Shown here in pieces: positions 42,780-52,022 of a stretch of 64,000 nucleotides of DNA. The position numbers and the translations under genes were made by a program. Position 1 is the stretch's first letter. Every line of letters begins with the position of its first letter. This stretch comes from Acidovorax benzenivorans (GTDB taxonomy: Bacteria; Pseudomonadota; Gammaproteobacteria; Burkholderiales; Burkholderiaceae_C). The notes beneath the pieces are model-generated. The model was not told where the DNA came from, ran no database searches, and saw nothing but the letters and a program-made list of their open reading frames with translations. Where the stretch lies: the NCBI RefSeq assembly GCF_028680575.1, contig NZ_JAPCKI010000007.1, positions 62,001-126,000 of the forward strand, given 5' to 3'.

Positions 42780-44741
42780 CTACAGCGCGCCGTCGCCCAG
42801 CACAATGCCCTCACGGCGGGGGTCCACGCCACCCTCCAGGCGGGTCTGGCCGTTGCGGTTGACCCGCATGATGGTGGACACACCGCTCGACTGCGCGGCG
42901 TTGTTCACCGTGTGGCCCTTGGCCTTGAGACCATCGATCAGCCCGGTGAGGTCCAGCGCGGTGTTGGCGCCGTCCACATTGGTGGTGGCGCTGTTGGTGG
43001 CACCAAAGTTCACGAGCGAGGTGGCCTGCTGGGCGTCCAGGTTCCAATCCACCGCGCCGACCACGGTCTTGAGCACGTACTGGATGATGGTGCCGCCGCC
43101 GGGCGAGCCCGTGGCCATCACGAAGTCACCCAGCTCCGTGCCCTTGAACACCAGCGTGGGCGCCATGGTGCTGCGGGGACGCTTGCCAGGAGCCACGCGG
43201 TTGGCAATGGGCACACCGGCGCTGTCTGCGGGCTGGGCCGAGAAGTCCGTGAGCTGGTTGGTCAGCAAAAAGCCGCCCACCATGTGGTACGAGCCCATGC
43301 TCGATTCGACCGTGGAGGTCATCGACACCACGTTGCCGTAGGCATCCACGATGGAGAAGTGCGTGGTGCCGTACTCCACTGTTTTGTCCACACCCAGCGG
43401 CACGTCGCCCAGCGCACCGGCCGACACCACGCCCAGCGACTTGCCGTCCGGCTGGATCAGCGCTGCGCGCTGCTTCAGGTAGGCCTTGTCCAGCATGGTG
43501 GACACGCCCTTGCCAGGCAGCGGGATGAAGTCGGTATCCGCCACGTACTTGTCGCGGTCGGCATAGGCGAGGCGCTCGGCCTCGGACACCAGGTGCACGC
43601 CCATCACGCTGGGCACGCCGCCCTCGTTGGCGGGGTTGGTGGGGCCGTACTTGGACAGGTCGAAGTTCTCCAGAATGCCCAGCGACTGCGCGATGGCGAT
43701 GCCGCCTGACGACGGCGGCGACATGGTGCACACGTAGTAGCTGGCACGGTAGGTGGTGCACACCGGCTCGCGCTTCTTGGCCTGGTAGTTCTTGAGGTCG
43801 TTCAACGTCATCAGGCTGGGGGTGATGGGCGTCTTGGCCGCATCGTCGCCCACCGCCTGGGCCGCCTTGGCCACGATGGCCTGGGCCATGGGGCCCGAGT
43901 ACATGGCATCGGCCCCGCCGCTGGCCAGCGCGCGCAGCGACTGGGCGTAGGGCAGGTTGGTTGTCACCGTGCCACTGGCCTTGGGCGTGCCGTCGGCGTT
44001 GAAGTACGCGGCCACGGCGTTGGCGTCCAGCGCCAGGCTGCTGGCACTGCCGCTGATGGCCGAGCCCATGCGGGTCGGGATCTTGTAGCCGTTGGTGGCC
44101 AGGTTGACGCCCTCGTTGAACAGCTGGCCCCACGCCAGCTTGCCGTGCTCCTTGTGGGCCATGTCCAGCATGCGCATCACGCCAGGCACGCCGATGGAGC
44201 GGCCGCTGCGGCGGGCACTGGGCACGGGCGCGGGGGACAACGCATCGCCCTGCTCCTGCCGCACCAGATAGTAGCCATTGGCGGCGGCAGGCGCGGTTTC
44301 ACGGCCGTCGTAGGCCACCACCTTCTTGGTCGTTGCGTCGTAATACATCATGAAGGCGCTGCCCGCGATGGTGCTGGACTGCGGCTCCACCAGGCCCAGC
44401 ACGGCCTGCACGGCCACGGCCGCATCTACGGCCGTGCCACCGGCCTTGAGCACGTCGCACCCGGCCTTGGTGGCCAGCGGGGTGTTGGCCACCACCATGT
44501 ACTTGCTGGACTGCTTGGCCTTGTAGCCCAGGCGGTAGCCCGATGCGGCCTCCGGCGCAGCCGGGTCGCCCGCCACGCCAGAGCCCACCACCACGGCCGA
44601 GCCGGAGCTGGACACCACCGAGCAGCTCTGCGCATTGTTGTCCACGGCCAGGTCGTTGTCCGAACCGCTGCCGCAGCCCGAAAGCACCAACGCCAAGGCC
44701 ACGGGCGTCAGCGCCCAGAGCCGGATGTTCCTCTTGCTCAT
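42780..44741 (-). CDS. Gamma-glutamyltransferase, lipoprotein type
   Basis: A 653-residue gamma-glutamyltransferase. The N-terminus MSKRNIRLWALTPVALA leads to a lipobox LVLSGCG, so it is probably lipid-anchored in the periplasm. The self-cleavage site is TTHFSIVD near residues 459-466, where the threonine becomes the N-terminus of the small subunit. LTNQLTDFS and GSPGGG are active-site loops. It would cleave glutathione and related gamma-glutamyl compounds. ATG 44741 has GGAG about nine bases upstream; the longer frame to 44855 has no conserved residues. It is probably monocistronic. Confidence 0.9.
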   Translation of the reverse strand: MSKRNIRLWALTPVALALVLSGCGSGSDNDLAVDNNAQSCSVVSSSGSAVVVGSGVAGDPAAPEAASGYRLGYKAKQSSKYMVVANTPLATKAGCDVLKAGGTAVDAAVAVQAVLGLVEPQSSTIAGSAFMMYYDATTKKVVAYDGRETAPAAANGYYLVRQEQGDALSPAPVPSARRSGRSIGVPGVMRMLDMAHKEHGKLAWGQLFNEGVNLATNGYKIPTRMGSAISGSASSLALDANAVAAYFNADGTPKASGTVTTNLPYAQSLRALASGGADAMYSGPMAQAIVAKAAQAVGDDAAKTPITPSLMTLNDLKNYQAKKREPVCTTYRASYYVCTMSPPSSGGIAIAQSLGILENFDLSKYGPTNPANEGGVPSVMGVHLVSEAERLAYADRDKYVADTDFIPLPGKGVSTMLDKAYLKQRAALIQPDGKSLGVVSAGALGDVPLGVDKTVEYGTTHFSIVDAYGNVVSMTSTVESSMGSYHMVGGFLLTNQLTDFSAQPADSAGVPIANRVAPGKRPRSTMAPTLVFKGTELGDFVMATGSPGGGTIIQYVLKTVVGAVDWNLDAQQATSLVNFGATNSATTNVDGANTALDLTGLIDGLKAKGHTVNNAAQSSGVSTIMRVNRNGQTRLEGGVDPRREGIVLGDGAL

Positions 44742-45097
44742 GTTGAATCTCCAGTTGTTGTCCGTTCGTGGGCACCCATTGACCACACAGCATCGTCCGC
44801 GCAAAAAGCATGCCGTGTCGAATGTTTTTTCGTGCCGATTTCTCCATGCAGCCATCTCTGGAAGGCAATGGCGCGGGGTGAAGGCGGCTGCCCGGCTGCT
44901 TTTCCGGCCACGTTTGGGACCAAGGCAGACAGGGAAAATTTAGCCAAATTGGCTTGTAGCGCTTTTTGTATAAAGCGCTAGCAGCTATCATTTTTGACAT
45001 TTCAAACCTACGCGCAGGCTGAGCGGCCGCGTGTACCTGGCAGGGTGCAAGACACCCCCGGTGGCCCGGCGGCGCCGAACGCCACCGGCCTCGCAGC
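44742..45097. other. Intergenic region upstream of the ggt-like gene
   Basis: A 356-bp gap between the ggt-like gene start and the AEC gene stop, both on the minus strand. It holds one 57-bp element copy (44946-45002). No open frame with recognisable features was found in the rest, so it is probably the ggt promoter region. Confidence 0.5.
44946..45002 (-). repeat. 57-bp dispersed element, copy f
   Basis: On the minus strand it reads AAAATGATAGCTGCTAGCGC, TTTATACAAAAAGCGCTACAAGCCAATTT, here split for length. AGCGCTT and AAGCGCT form the internal inverted repeat. Confidence 0.8.
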
Positions 45098-46051
45098 TCA
45101 GGTCAGCAGTGCCACGGCCGCAGAGAAGCTCAAAAACGCCAGCGCCGTGGACACCAGAATGATGCGCGCTACCCGCCCGTTGTTGGCGCCGAACTTCTCG
45201 GCCAGCAGCGACACATTGCTGGCGCTGGGCAGCGCCGCCAGCAGCACCAGCACCGTCAGCGCAAAGGGCGTGAGCGGCACCCCCAGGGCCATCGCCGCCG
45301 TGCCCGCGCCCCACACCAGCAGCGGGTGCACCAACAGCTTGGCCAGCGCCACCGGCACATAGTCGCGTGCGGGCACCTGCTCGTGCTCGTTCATCTGCGA
45401 ACGGGCCAGCACCGCGCCAATGGTGAACAGCGCCACGGGCGAGGCAGCATCGGCCAGCATGGCCACCGTCTTGTCGACCGGCCCCGGCAGCTTGAACTGC
45501 AGGGCCGATGCGAGCGCCCCCAGTGCAATCGACCACGGCATGGGGTTGGTGGCCATGCCCTTGAAGGCGTTCCTCAGCGCCACGCCCACGCCGTGGGTGC
45601 CCGCGCCATCGAGGCGCGAGAGCGCAATGCACAGCGAACTGGTGATGACCATGTCCACCACGATGGTGACGATGGCCGGGCCCGCACTCTGGGCACCCAG
45701 CAAGGCCACCAACAGCGGCACGCCCATGAAGCCCGTATTGGGAAACGCCGCCACCAGCGCGCCAAAGGCTGCGTCGTTCCAGCCAATGCGCGCATTGCGC
45801 GTGAGGGCCACGGTGGCACCCACCATCACCAGAGCACACAGCACATAGACGCCCGCCACAGCAGGGTCCAGCAGTTGCCCGATGGGCGTGCTGGCACCAA
45901 AGCGATACAGCATGCAGGGCAGCGCAAAGTACAGCACGAAGGCGTTGAGCCCCGGAATGGCGGGCTGGGGCAACACGCCACGGCGCGCGGCGAGGTAGCC
46001 GCAGAGCACGAGCGCGAAGAAGGGGAAGGTGATGAGAAGGACGGAGAGCAC
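45098..46051 (-). CDS. AEC-family (auxin efflux carrier-like) transporter
   Basis: A 317-residue inner-membrane protein with about ten hydrophobic helices in two five-helix halves. AFPNTGFMGVPLLVALLG near residue 105 and LPSASNVSLLAEKFGAN near residue 280 are characteristic of the AEC family, which includes malate/malonate-type carriers. The substrate is unknown. The start is GTG 46051 with GACAAT six bases upstream and no ribosome site, so its mRNA may be leaderless. It is transcribed in the same direction as the ABC binding-protein gene, 105 bp downstream of it. Confidence 0.88.
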   Translation of the reverse strand: MLSVLLITFPFFALVLCGYLAARRGVLPQPAIPGLNAFVLYFALPCMLYRFGASTPIGQLLDPAVAGVYVLCALVMVGATVALTRNARIGWNDAAFGALVAAFPNTGFMGVPLLVALLGAQSAGPAIVTIVVDMVITSSLCIALSRLDGAGTHGVGVALRNAFKGMATNPMPWSIALGALASALQFKLPGPVDKTVAMLADAASPVALFTIGAVLARSQMNEHEQVPARDYVPVALAKLLVHPLLVWGAGTAAMALGVPLTPFALTVLVLLAALPSASNVSLLAEKFGANNGRVARIILVSTALAFLSFSAAVALLT

Positions 46052-46057
46052 GGCCCG

Positions 46058-46063
46058 ATTGTC
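46058..46063 (-). promoter_or_regulatory. -10-like GACAAT six bases before the AEC start
   Basis: On the minus strand GACAAT is followed by CGGGCC and then the GTG start at 46051, the same layout as hemE and the iclR-type gene. Confidence 0.5.
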
Positions 46064-46156
46064 CTGGTTGCGCCTGCGGCCAGGGCCTGCAGCGCCCGGG
46101 GTGGTCAGCGCAAAGTCAGGTGGGTGGGCTCGTGGCTGGCGAGCGCAGACACCGGG

Positions 46157-47440
46157 TCATTGCTTGCGCTGGATGATGAGGTTGCGCTTGGCGTCCTCGG
46201 GGTAGGCAAAGGTGATGGCGCCGTTCTTCACCAGACCGATCACCAGCATGTTGCGCGTGATGGCGTCCTTGTCCTGCACGCTGAACGGCTTTTCGTAGGT
46301 CGAGACCACGCCGTAGTAGGTCTTCATCTTGCCCTCCAGCGACTCCTTGATGGCCTTGCCAGTGAGGTTGCCGTCGCGGATGCCCAGGAACGAGTACATC
46401 AGCAGGTAGGTGGCGTCGTAGGCGTTGGCGGCGGCCATGGGCACGGCCACCTTGCGCTGGTATTTGCGCGAGTAGCTCGACAAAAAGGACGCCCGGCGCT
46501 CGTTGCTGGGCTCGGCGATGAAGGTCTGCACCATGAGCGCGCCCTCGGCAGCATCCTTGGCGCCCTCCAGGAAAAACGGGAACGACAGCGGCCAGGCGCC
46601 CACCTGGGGCACCTTCCAGCCCAGCGCCTTCTTGCCGTTGGCGATGACGGCGTTTTCGGGGCCCACGGTGTAGCTGTAGATCACATTGGCGCCCGCGTTG
46701 CGCGCCGCAGCGAGTTCGGCGGTGAGGTCCTTCACGCCCAGGTCGAAGCGGGCCACGTGCACGGGCTTGAGGTTCTTGGCGGCCAGCGCCGCCACCACGT
46801 CGTCGTGGCCACCCTCGCCATAGCCTGTCTTGTCGGCAAAGATGGCCACCTTGTCCCAGCCTCGCTTGACGATGTCGTCCACCATGAAGGGGGCCTGCAA
46901 CGCATCGCGGGCCTGCACACGAAAGATGTAGCTGTCGGCGGGGGGGTATTTGGTGGTGACCGCCGTGCCCGTGGAGCAGGGCACGATGAGCGGGCTCTTG
47001 GCGTCCTGAAACAGGTCGATGGCCTTGAGCGCCACGCCGGTGTTGCAAAAGCCGATGGTGGCGACGACTTTGTCGGCCAGCAGCTCCTGCGACACCTTGC
47101 GCCCCTGGTCGGGGTTGGCGGCATCGTCCTTCACCACCAGCTCCAGCGGCCGGCCCAGGTAACCGCCCACGGCATTGATCTCGTCCACCGCCAGCTTGAT
47201 GCCGTTGAGCATGGGCACGCCAAAGTCGGCCGACGGCCCGGTGAACGGCCCCACCACACCGATGCGCACGGGGGTGTTACCGCCGATCTGCGCTTGCGCC
47301 AGCCCCGGCAGCAACGCCGCGCCCGCCAGTATCCCGGCGGCCACCCATGCGGTCCATGCGGGCAGCGGCAGACGGCGGCTCGGTCGGGGGGCAGCGGCTG
47401 CGGCAGTCGCAGCGGTGGAAGGCAGGGTGGCAGGGTTCAT
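46157..47440 (-). CDS. ABC-type branched-chain amino-acid-like binding protein
   Basis: A 427-residue periplasmic binding protein of the LivJ type. An unusually long alanine/proline-rich leader precedes the signal segment (AWVAAGILAGAALLPGLAQAQ). The fold is clear from PVRIGVVGPFTGPSADFGVP, EINAVGGYLGRPLELVVKDD and STGTAVTTKYPPADSYIFRV (cited as its core). The usual HAAT-family permease and ATPase genes are not adjacent, so it works with a distant transporter or senses. ATG 47440 is chosen; the frame extends to 47476 without support. It is divergent from rep. Confidence 0.85.
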   Translation of the reverse strand: MNPATLPSTAATAAAAAPRPSRRLPLPAWTAWVAAGILAGAALLPGLAQAQIGGNTPVRIGVVGPFTGPSADFGVPMLNGIKLAVDEINAVGGYLGRPLELVVKDDAANPDQGRKVSQELLADKVVATIGFCNTGVALKAIDLFQDAKSPLIVPCSTGTAVTTKYPPADSYIFRVQARDALQAPFMVDDIVKRGWDKVAIFADKTGYGEGGHDDVVAALAAKNLKPVHVARFDLGVKDLTAELAAARNAGANVIYSYTVGPENAVIANGKKALGWKVPQVGAWPLSFPFFLEGAKDAAEGALMVQTFIAEPSNERRASFLSSYSRKYQRKVAVPMAAANAYDATYLLMYSFLGIRDGNLTGKAIKESLEGKMKTYYGVVSTYEKPFSVQDKDAITRNMLVIGLVKNGAITFAYPEDAKRNLIIQRKQ

Positions 47441-47778
47441 GGCGGGGCTCGATTCACAACACTCCCCTCCCGACAAGGGGGAGGGACTCGCAAACCAGTA
47501 TCAAATTGTGAAAACAAAGCCCCTAGCGGGGTTTCCCGGAGCACGGGGCCCACACGGTGGTCCGGGGGACGCTCCCGTCAGCAGCCCGTCAGGCGTCGGG
47601 CGCGCATGGGCGGGGGGCAGGAGCCGATGCCCTCGCCCCGCAGCTGCCGCAGGCGCGCCGGTATCATTGCGCCCTTGCGCTGCACACCTCCCTGGTTTGC
47701 ACCCCGCGCCCGTGGCGCCCCCAGCCCCGCGCCCTGCCCGGTTCCCTCCCTTCGCCTCTCTCTGCCCTCGCCTTCTCC
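47441..47778. other. Divergent gap with a terminator-like hairpin
   Basis: A 338-bp gap between the divergent ABC binding-protein gene and rep. AAAGCCCC (47516-47523) and GGGGTTT (47528-47534) form a short bidirectional terminator-like hairpin, and CTCCC/GGGAG pairs appear near 47463-47485. A terminator inside a divergent promoter region is unusual. Nothing else was recognised. Confidence 0.45.
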
Positions 47779-49878
47779 ATGTCTGCCGGTCTCAATCTCG
47801 CCCAGCTCCAGGCTGTTCACTACACCGACGGGGCCTGCCTCGTCCTGGCTGGCGCAGGCTCGGGCAAGACACGGGTGATCACGATGAAGATCGCCCACAT
47901 GATCGAAAAGGGCATGGAGCCCAAGCGCATTGCGGCCATCACCTTCACCAACAAGGCCGCCGCCGAAATGCGCGAACGCGCCAAGGGCCTGATCGGGCGC
48001 CGCGCCAAGGATGTGCTGGTGTGCACCTTCCACGCCCTGGGGGTGCGCATGGTGCGCGAGGATGGCAACGTGCTGGGCCTCAAGCCCCAGTTCAGCATCC
48101 TCGATGCCGACGACGTGACGGGCATCCTGAAGGAAGCCTCGGGCGGCACCACCGACATGGCCACCGCGCGCCAGTGGCAGTGGGTGATCAGCAAGTGGAA
48201 GAACATGGGCCTGACCTCCGAGCAGGCGCTGGCCCAGGCGGCCGACGACAACGAACGCATCATCGCCACGCTGATGGCGCGCTACGAAGAGCGCCTGGCG
48301 GCCTACCAGAGCGTGGACTTTGACGACCTGATCGGCATGCCGCTGCGCCTGCTGCGCGACTTCCCGGAAGTGCGCGCCAAGTGGCAGGCCGCGCTGTCGC
48401 ATGTGCTGGTGGACGAGTACCAGGACACCAATGCCACGCAGTACGAACTGCTCAAGCTGCTGGTGGGCGAGAAGGGCCATTTCACCGCCGTGGGCGACGA
48501 CGACCAGTCCATCTACGGCTGGCGCGGCGCCACGCTGGACAACCTGAAAAAGCTGCCCATCGACTTCCCGCACCTCAAGGTCATCAAGCTGGAGCAGAAC
48601 TACCGCTCCACCAGCGCCATCCTGCGCGCGGCCAACAACGTGATCGGGCCCAACCCCAAGCTGTTCCCCAAGACCCTGTTCAGCGAACTGGGCGAGGGCG
48701 AGCCCGTGCGTGTGGTGGACGCCGACAACGAGGAGCACGAGGCCGAACGCGCTGTGGCGCGCATCCAGAGCCTGCGCGCCGCCAGCAACCCGCCGCCGGA
48801 CTGGAAGAGTTTTGCCATCTTGTACCGCGCCAACCATCAGGCCAAGCCGTTCGAGAAAGCGCTGCGCAAGGCCAACGTGCCTTACAAGGTCTCGGGCGGC
48901 ACCAGCTTTTTTGACCGCGCCGAAATCAAGGACCTGTGCGCCTGGTTTCGCCTGTGGATCAACAACGACGACGACCCGGCGTTTTTGCGCGCCATCACCA
49001 CGCCCAAGCGCGGCATTGGCCACACCACGCTAGCATCGCTGGGGGCCTTTGCCACCCAGCACAAGCAGAGCATGTTTGGCGCGCTGTTCAACGGCATGCT
49101 GCCTGCGGCGATCCCGAAACGTGCGATGGACGGCCTGCACGAGTTCGGCCGCTACATCAACTACCTGGAGTACAGCGCGCGTCGCACACACGGCGCCGAG
49201 GATGCCCGCACGTTTCTGAACGACTGGCTCAAGGAAATCGGCTACGAGCAGCACCTGTACGACAACGAAGACAGCGAGAAGGTGGCCGCTGCCCGCTGGA
49301 GCAACGTGATGGAGTTCTGCGACTGGATGGCGCAGCGCGCAGGCGGCCAGATCGACGACACGGCGGGCGCCGTGGTGGCCAAGGAGACCAAGAGCCTGCT
49401 GGAGGTGTCGCAGACCATTGCGCTCTTGTCCACCATCAGCGAGCGCGAGCAGGAGCAGGACATGGTCACGCTCTCGACCCTGCACGCCAGCAAGGGGCTG
49501 GAGTGGCCGCATGTGGTGCTGGTGGGCGTGACCGAGGGCATGCTGCCCTTCAAGCTCGACGACGACGAAGGCCGCCAGCAGAAGGTGAGCGACGACACGC
49601 TGCAGCGCCTGCAGGAAGAGCGCCGCCTGATGTACGTGGGCATCACCCGCGCCCAGCGCACCCTGGCCGTGAGCTGGACCAAGCGCCGCAAGAAGGGCCG
49701 TGAAATGGTGGCCGCGCAGCCCAGCCGCTTCATCGCCGAGATGGGCCTGGACAAAACCACCGCCCGCGAAGACCCGCGCGCAAAGCTCAAGGCCCTGCGC
49801 GCCGAATTTGCCGCCAAGGCCCAGGCCACCACCGCTGCCAATGCGGCTGCGACCAACAACCCGGCGCCCACGGCCTGA
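47779..49878 (+). CDS. rep: ATP-dependent DNA helicase Rep (UvrD/Rep family)
   Basis: A 699-residue superfamily I helicase. The motifs in order are AGAGSGKTR (Walker A, about residue 25), AITFTNKAAAEMRERAK (Ia), VDEYQDTN (II), GDDDQSIYGWRGA (III), QNYRST (IV), LSTLHASKGLEW (V) and YVGITRAQ (VI). It is slightly longer than enteric Rep, with an alanine-rich tail. It unwinds DNA ahead of forks and works with PriA-type restart. ATG 47779 starts the conserved N-terminus MSAGLNLAQLQAVHY; the frame can be extended to 47557 without conserved residues. Confidence 0.93.
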   Translation: MSAGLNLAQLQAVHYTDGACLVLAGAGSGKTRVITMKIAHMIEKGMEPKRIAAITFTNKAAAEMRERAKGLIGRRAKDVLVCTFHALGVRMVREDGNVLGLKPQFSILDADDVTGILKEASGGTTDMATARQWQWVISKWKNMGLTSEQALAQAADDNERIIATLMARYEERLAAYQSVDFDDLIGMPLRLLRDFPEVRAKWQAALSHVLVDEYQDTNATQYELLKLLVGEKGHFTAVGDDDQSIYGWRGATLDNLKKLPIDFPHLKVIKLEQNYRSTSAILRAANNVIGPNPKLFPKTLFSELGEGEPVRVVDADNEEHEAERAVARIQSLRAASNPPPDWKSFAILYRANHQAKPFEKALRKANVPYKVSGGTSFFDRAEIKDLCAWFRLWINNDDDPAFLRAITTPKRGIGHTTLASLGAFATQHKQSMFGALFNGMLPAAIPKRAMDGLHEFGRYINYLEYSARRTHGAEDARTFLNDWLKEIGYEQHLYDNEDSEKVAAARWSNVMEFCDWMAQRAGGQIDDTAGAVVAKETKSLLEVSQTIALLSTISEREQEQDMVTLSTLHASKGLEWPHVVLVGVTEGMLPFKLDDDEGRQQKVSDDTLQRLQEERRLMYVGITRAQRTLAVSWTKRRKKGREMVAAQPSRFIAEMGLDKTTAREDPRAKLKALRAEFAAKAQATTAANAAATNNPAPTA

Positions 49879-49891
49879 GAGGGCGCGCACC

Positions 49892-50413
49892 ATGGCAACA
49901 CACCCCGCCACCACCCACTCCGCGCCCCGCCCTACAGCACCGCTTGCCCGCAGCGCCTGGTGGTTTGCTATGTTTTTTGCAGCTATCAGCGCTTATCCTA
50001 CAAGCGCCACAAGCCAAAACAACCCACAATCCACAACGGCGTGCCCGGTTGCGGCAGACATGGGCCACCAGCACCTGCAGGGCCAGTGGCGCGCCGAGCT
50101 GCAGGCCCCTGCGCCGGGAGACAAGCCCACTACGGCCACGCTGCAACTGGGCCCGCACCCCGAGCTGACGCAGAGCGTGCGGGGCACCGTGGTGCGCAGC
50201 GGCACCACCGCCCAGGTCAGTGGTGACGTCGATGGCGGCGACCTGACCCTGGAAGAATCGATCAACGGCACCAACATCAGCGCCACCTGGACAGGCCAGG
50301 TGGTCGATGGAAGTTGCGGCAAGGAAATACGCGGAACATGGAACAACGCCCACCCCACCCCCACCACACCGTCGGCACCGTTTGTGTTGCGCAAACAGGC
50401 GGCCTGGCAATGA
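49892..50413 (+). CDS. Secreted protein of unknown function upstream of pldA
   Basis: A 173-residue protein. A hydrophobic segment (WWFAMFFAAISAYPTSATSQ) looks like a signal peptide. A mature domain rich in T/G follows, with CPVAADMGHQHLQGQWRAEL and one cysteine pair. I do not recognise the family. The signal-peptide end is encoded by a copy of the 57-bp element. Its stop overlaps the pldA start (ATGA at 50410), so it is translationally coupled to phospholipase A and may assist it in the envelope. Confidence 0.65.
   Translation: MATHPATTHSAPRPTAPLARSAWWFAMFFAAISAYPTSATSQNNPQSTTACPVAADMGHQHLQGQWRAELQAPAPGDKPTTATLQLGPHPELTQSVRGTVVRSGTTAQVSGDVDGGDLTLEESINGTNISATWTGQVVDGSCGKEIRGTWNNAHPTPTTPSAPFVLRKQAAWQ
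49965..50021 (+). repeat. 57-bp dispersed element, copy b (inside 49892 gene)
   Basis: TTGCTATGTTTTTTGCAGCT, then ATCAGCGCTTAT, CAAGCGCC and AAGCCAAAA. It is translated as AAISAYPTSATSQN, in the same frame and orientation as the copies in the VOC, DsbD-like and priA genes. Confidence 0.75.
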
Positions 50414-51648
50414 CCTCCGTGGCTCGGGCCGCCTCCACGCCCCGGCTGCAACACACCCTGGCACTGCTGCTGGCGGCGCTGGCCCCGGCCGGTGCAGCCC
50501 TGGCGCAATCATCCGCACCTGCAGCCACCGGCGCAGCGGTGAGCCCCGACGCCGCCCTGCGCCGCTGCACGGCACTGTCGAGCGACAACCAGGCGCGCCT
50601 GGCCTGCTTTGATGCCTGGGCGGCCGAACAGGCCCAGACCACCCCGGCCAGTGCGCAAGCCTGGCAAGCCCCGGCAGCATCGGCATCGGCCAACGCCAGC
50701 AGCACGGCCTCCTCGTCGGCCATGCCACCGCCCGTGGACACCACGTTGCCCGCCACCCGCGTCATCGACGTGGCGCGCACCGAGGGCTGCCGCGACCCGC
50801 AGTACAGCGACCTGTCGCGCTTTTGGGAGCTGGAGACCGGCTCGGACTGCGGCACGTTCAGCTTCCGGGGCTACCGGCCCATCACGGTGTCGGTGGTGGC
50901 ATCGAGCAACGTGAACCGCCAGCCCACGTCGGATGCCGACGGCAACTCGGCCACCGAGTCCACCCCTTACCGCCGCACCGAAAACCGCATCCAGCTGTCC
51001 GTGCGCACCAAGGTGGCCCAGGGCCTGCTCACGCAGGGCCACCCCACGCTCAAGGACTCGCTGTGGTTTGGCTACACGCAGCAGTCGTACTGGCAGCTGT
51101 TCACGCCCGAGATCTCGCGCCCCTTCCGCGCCACCGACCACGAGCCCGAGCTGATGTACGTCTACCCCACCACGGCGCAACTGCCGTTGGGCTGGAAGTG
51201 GCGCTACAGCGGCATCGGCCTGGTGCACCAGTCCAACGGCCAGAGCAAGCCCCTGTCGCGCAGCTGGAACCGCGCCTACCTGATGACCGGCATGGAGCTG
51301 GACAACCGCTTCAGCGTGACTGCCCGCATCTGGAAGCGCATCCCCGAGAGCGCGGGCAGCGACGACAACCCCGGCATCAGCGACTACATCGGCCGGGGCG
51401 AGCTGTCGCTGCTGTGGAACGTGAACAAGGACAACACCCTGGGTGCCACGGTGCGCCACACGCTGGCCAGCAGCGACCGGGGCTCGGTGCGCGTGGAGTG
51501 GCTGCAGGCCCTGGGCACCGGTCTTTTCGGCAGCAAGAGCAACCTGCGCCTGCACACCTCGCTGTTCAGCGGCTATGGCGACAGCATGATCGACTACAAC
51601 CGCAAGCGCACCGTGTTCAGCGTGGGGTTGAGTCTGGTGGACTTCTAG
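50410..51648 (+). CDS. pldA: Outer-membrane phospholipase A
   Basis: A 412-residue OMPLA-type phospholipase. A signal peptide ends about GAALAQ, followed by an alanine/serine-rich region to about residue 130. The beta-barrel has the active-site motif GLVHQSNGQSKPLSRSWNR, with the catalytic histidine and serine of HxSNG. The C-terminus ends in aromatic F, as outer-membrane proteins do. It degrades phospholipids that reach the outer leaflet. It is longer than enteric PldA because of the N-terminal extension and is coupled to the upstream secreted protein. Confidence 0.9.
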   Translation: MTSVARAASTPRLQHTLALLLAALAPAGAALAQSSAPAATGAAVSPDAALRRCTALSSDNQARLACFDAWAAEQAQTTPASAQAWQAPAASASANASSTASSSAMPPPVDTTLPATRVIDVARTEGCRDPQYSDLSRFWELETGSDCGTFSFRGYRPITVSVVASSNVNRQPTSDADGNSATESTPYRRTENRIQLSVRTKVAQGLLTQGHPTLKDSLWFGYTQQSYWQLFTPEISRPFRATDHEPELMYVYPTTAQLPLGWKWRYSGIGLVHQSNGQSKPLSRSWNRAYLMTGMELDNRFSVTARIWKRIPESAGSDDNPGISDYIGRGELSLLWNVNKDNTLGATVRHTLASSDRGSVRVEWLQALGTGLFGSKSNLRLHTSLFSGYGDSMIDYNRKRTVFSVGLSLVDF

Positions 51649-51652
51649 CAGG

Positions 51653-51790
51653 GACATCCCCCTGAGGCGCTGCGCGCCTTCACCCCTTCTCTCGAATGGC
51701 TGCGCCATTCGGGAAGGGGGACGACGCCCTCGCTGCGGGGCGGCCCTGGCTTGGCGTCCCTCGCGTCTCGGCCGCACCAGTTTTGGGCGC
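51653..51790 (+). repeat. REP-like intergenic repeat, copy 4 (subtype B)
   Basis: It starts five bases after the pldA stop. CCCCTTC (51683-51689) and GAAGGGG (51713-51719) flank the hairpin CGAATGG-CTGCG-CCATTCG (51693-51711), followed by GACGCCCTCGCTGCGGGGC and GGCTTGGCGTCCCTCGC. The reverse complement of 58930-59040 matches it over most of its length. The rest of the 374-bp gap to 52023 shows nothing recognisable. Confidence 0.75.
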
Positions 51791-52022
51791 AGCGGCCGAT
51801 GTTGATCTGCGCAGGCTCAAAGCCCGGGCTCTTAATCACAATTAGTTACGACATCATCCTCAAGTTCGGCGAGATGGCGCCGACAGGCCGCCACAATGGC
51901 ACGCGCACCAAAACCGGCGTGGCCCCAGTGGGAGGCGTTCAAAAAGAGCCCCTTTCCCACCGTTTTACCTGCCATTGCCTGCCGCGTGCCCCTCGACAAT
52001 GCCGACAAAGAGGAACACACCC

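Noticed and set aside
45326-47878. Plus-strand open frame of 850 codons
   Set aside because: It is antisense to the AEC and ABC binding-protein genes, both of which have clear family motifs. Its composition is typical of a shadow frame.
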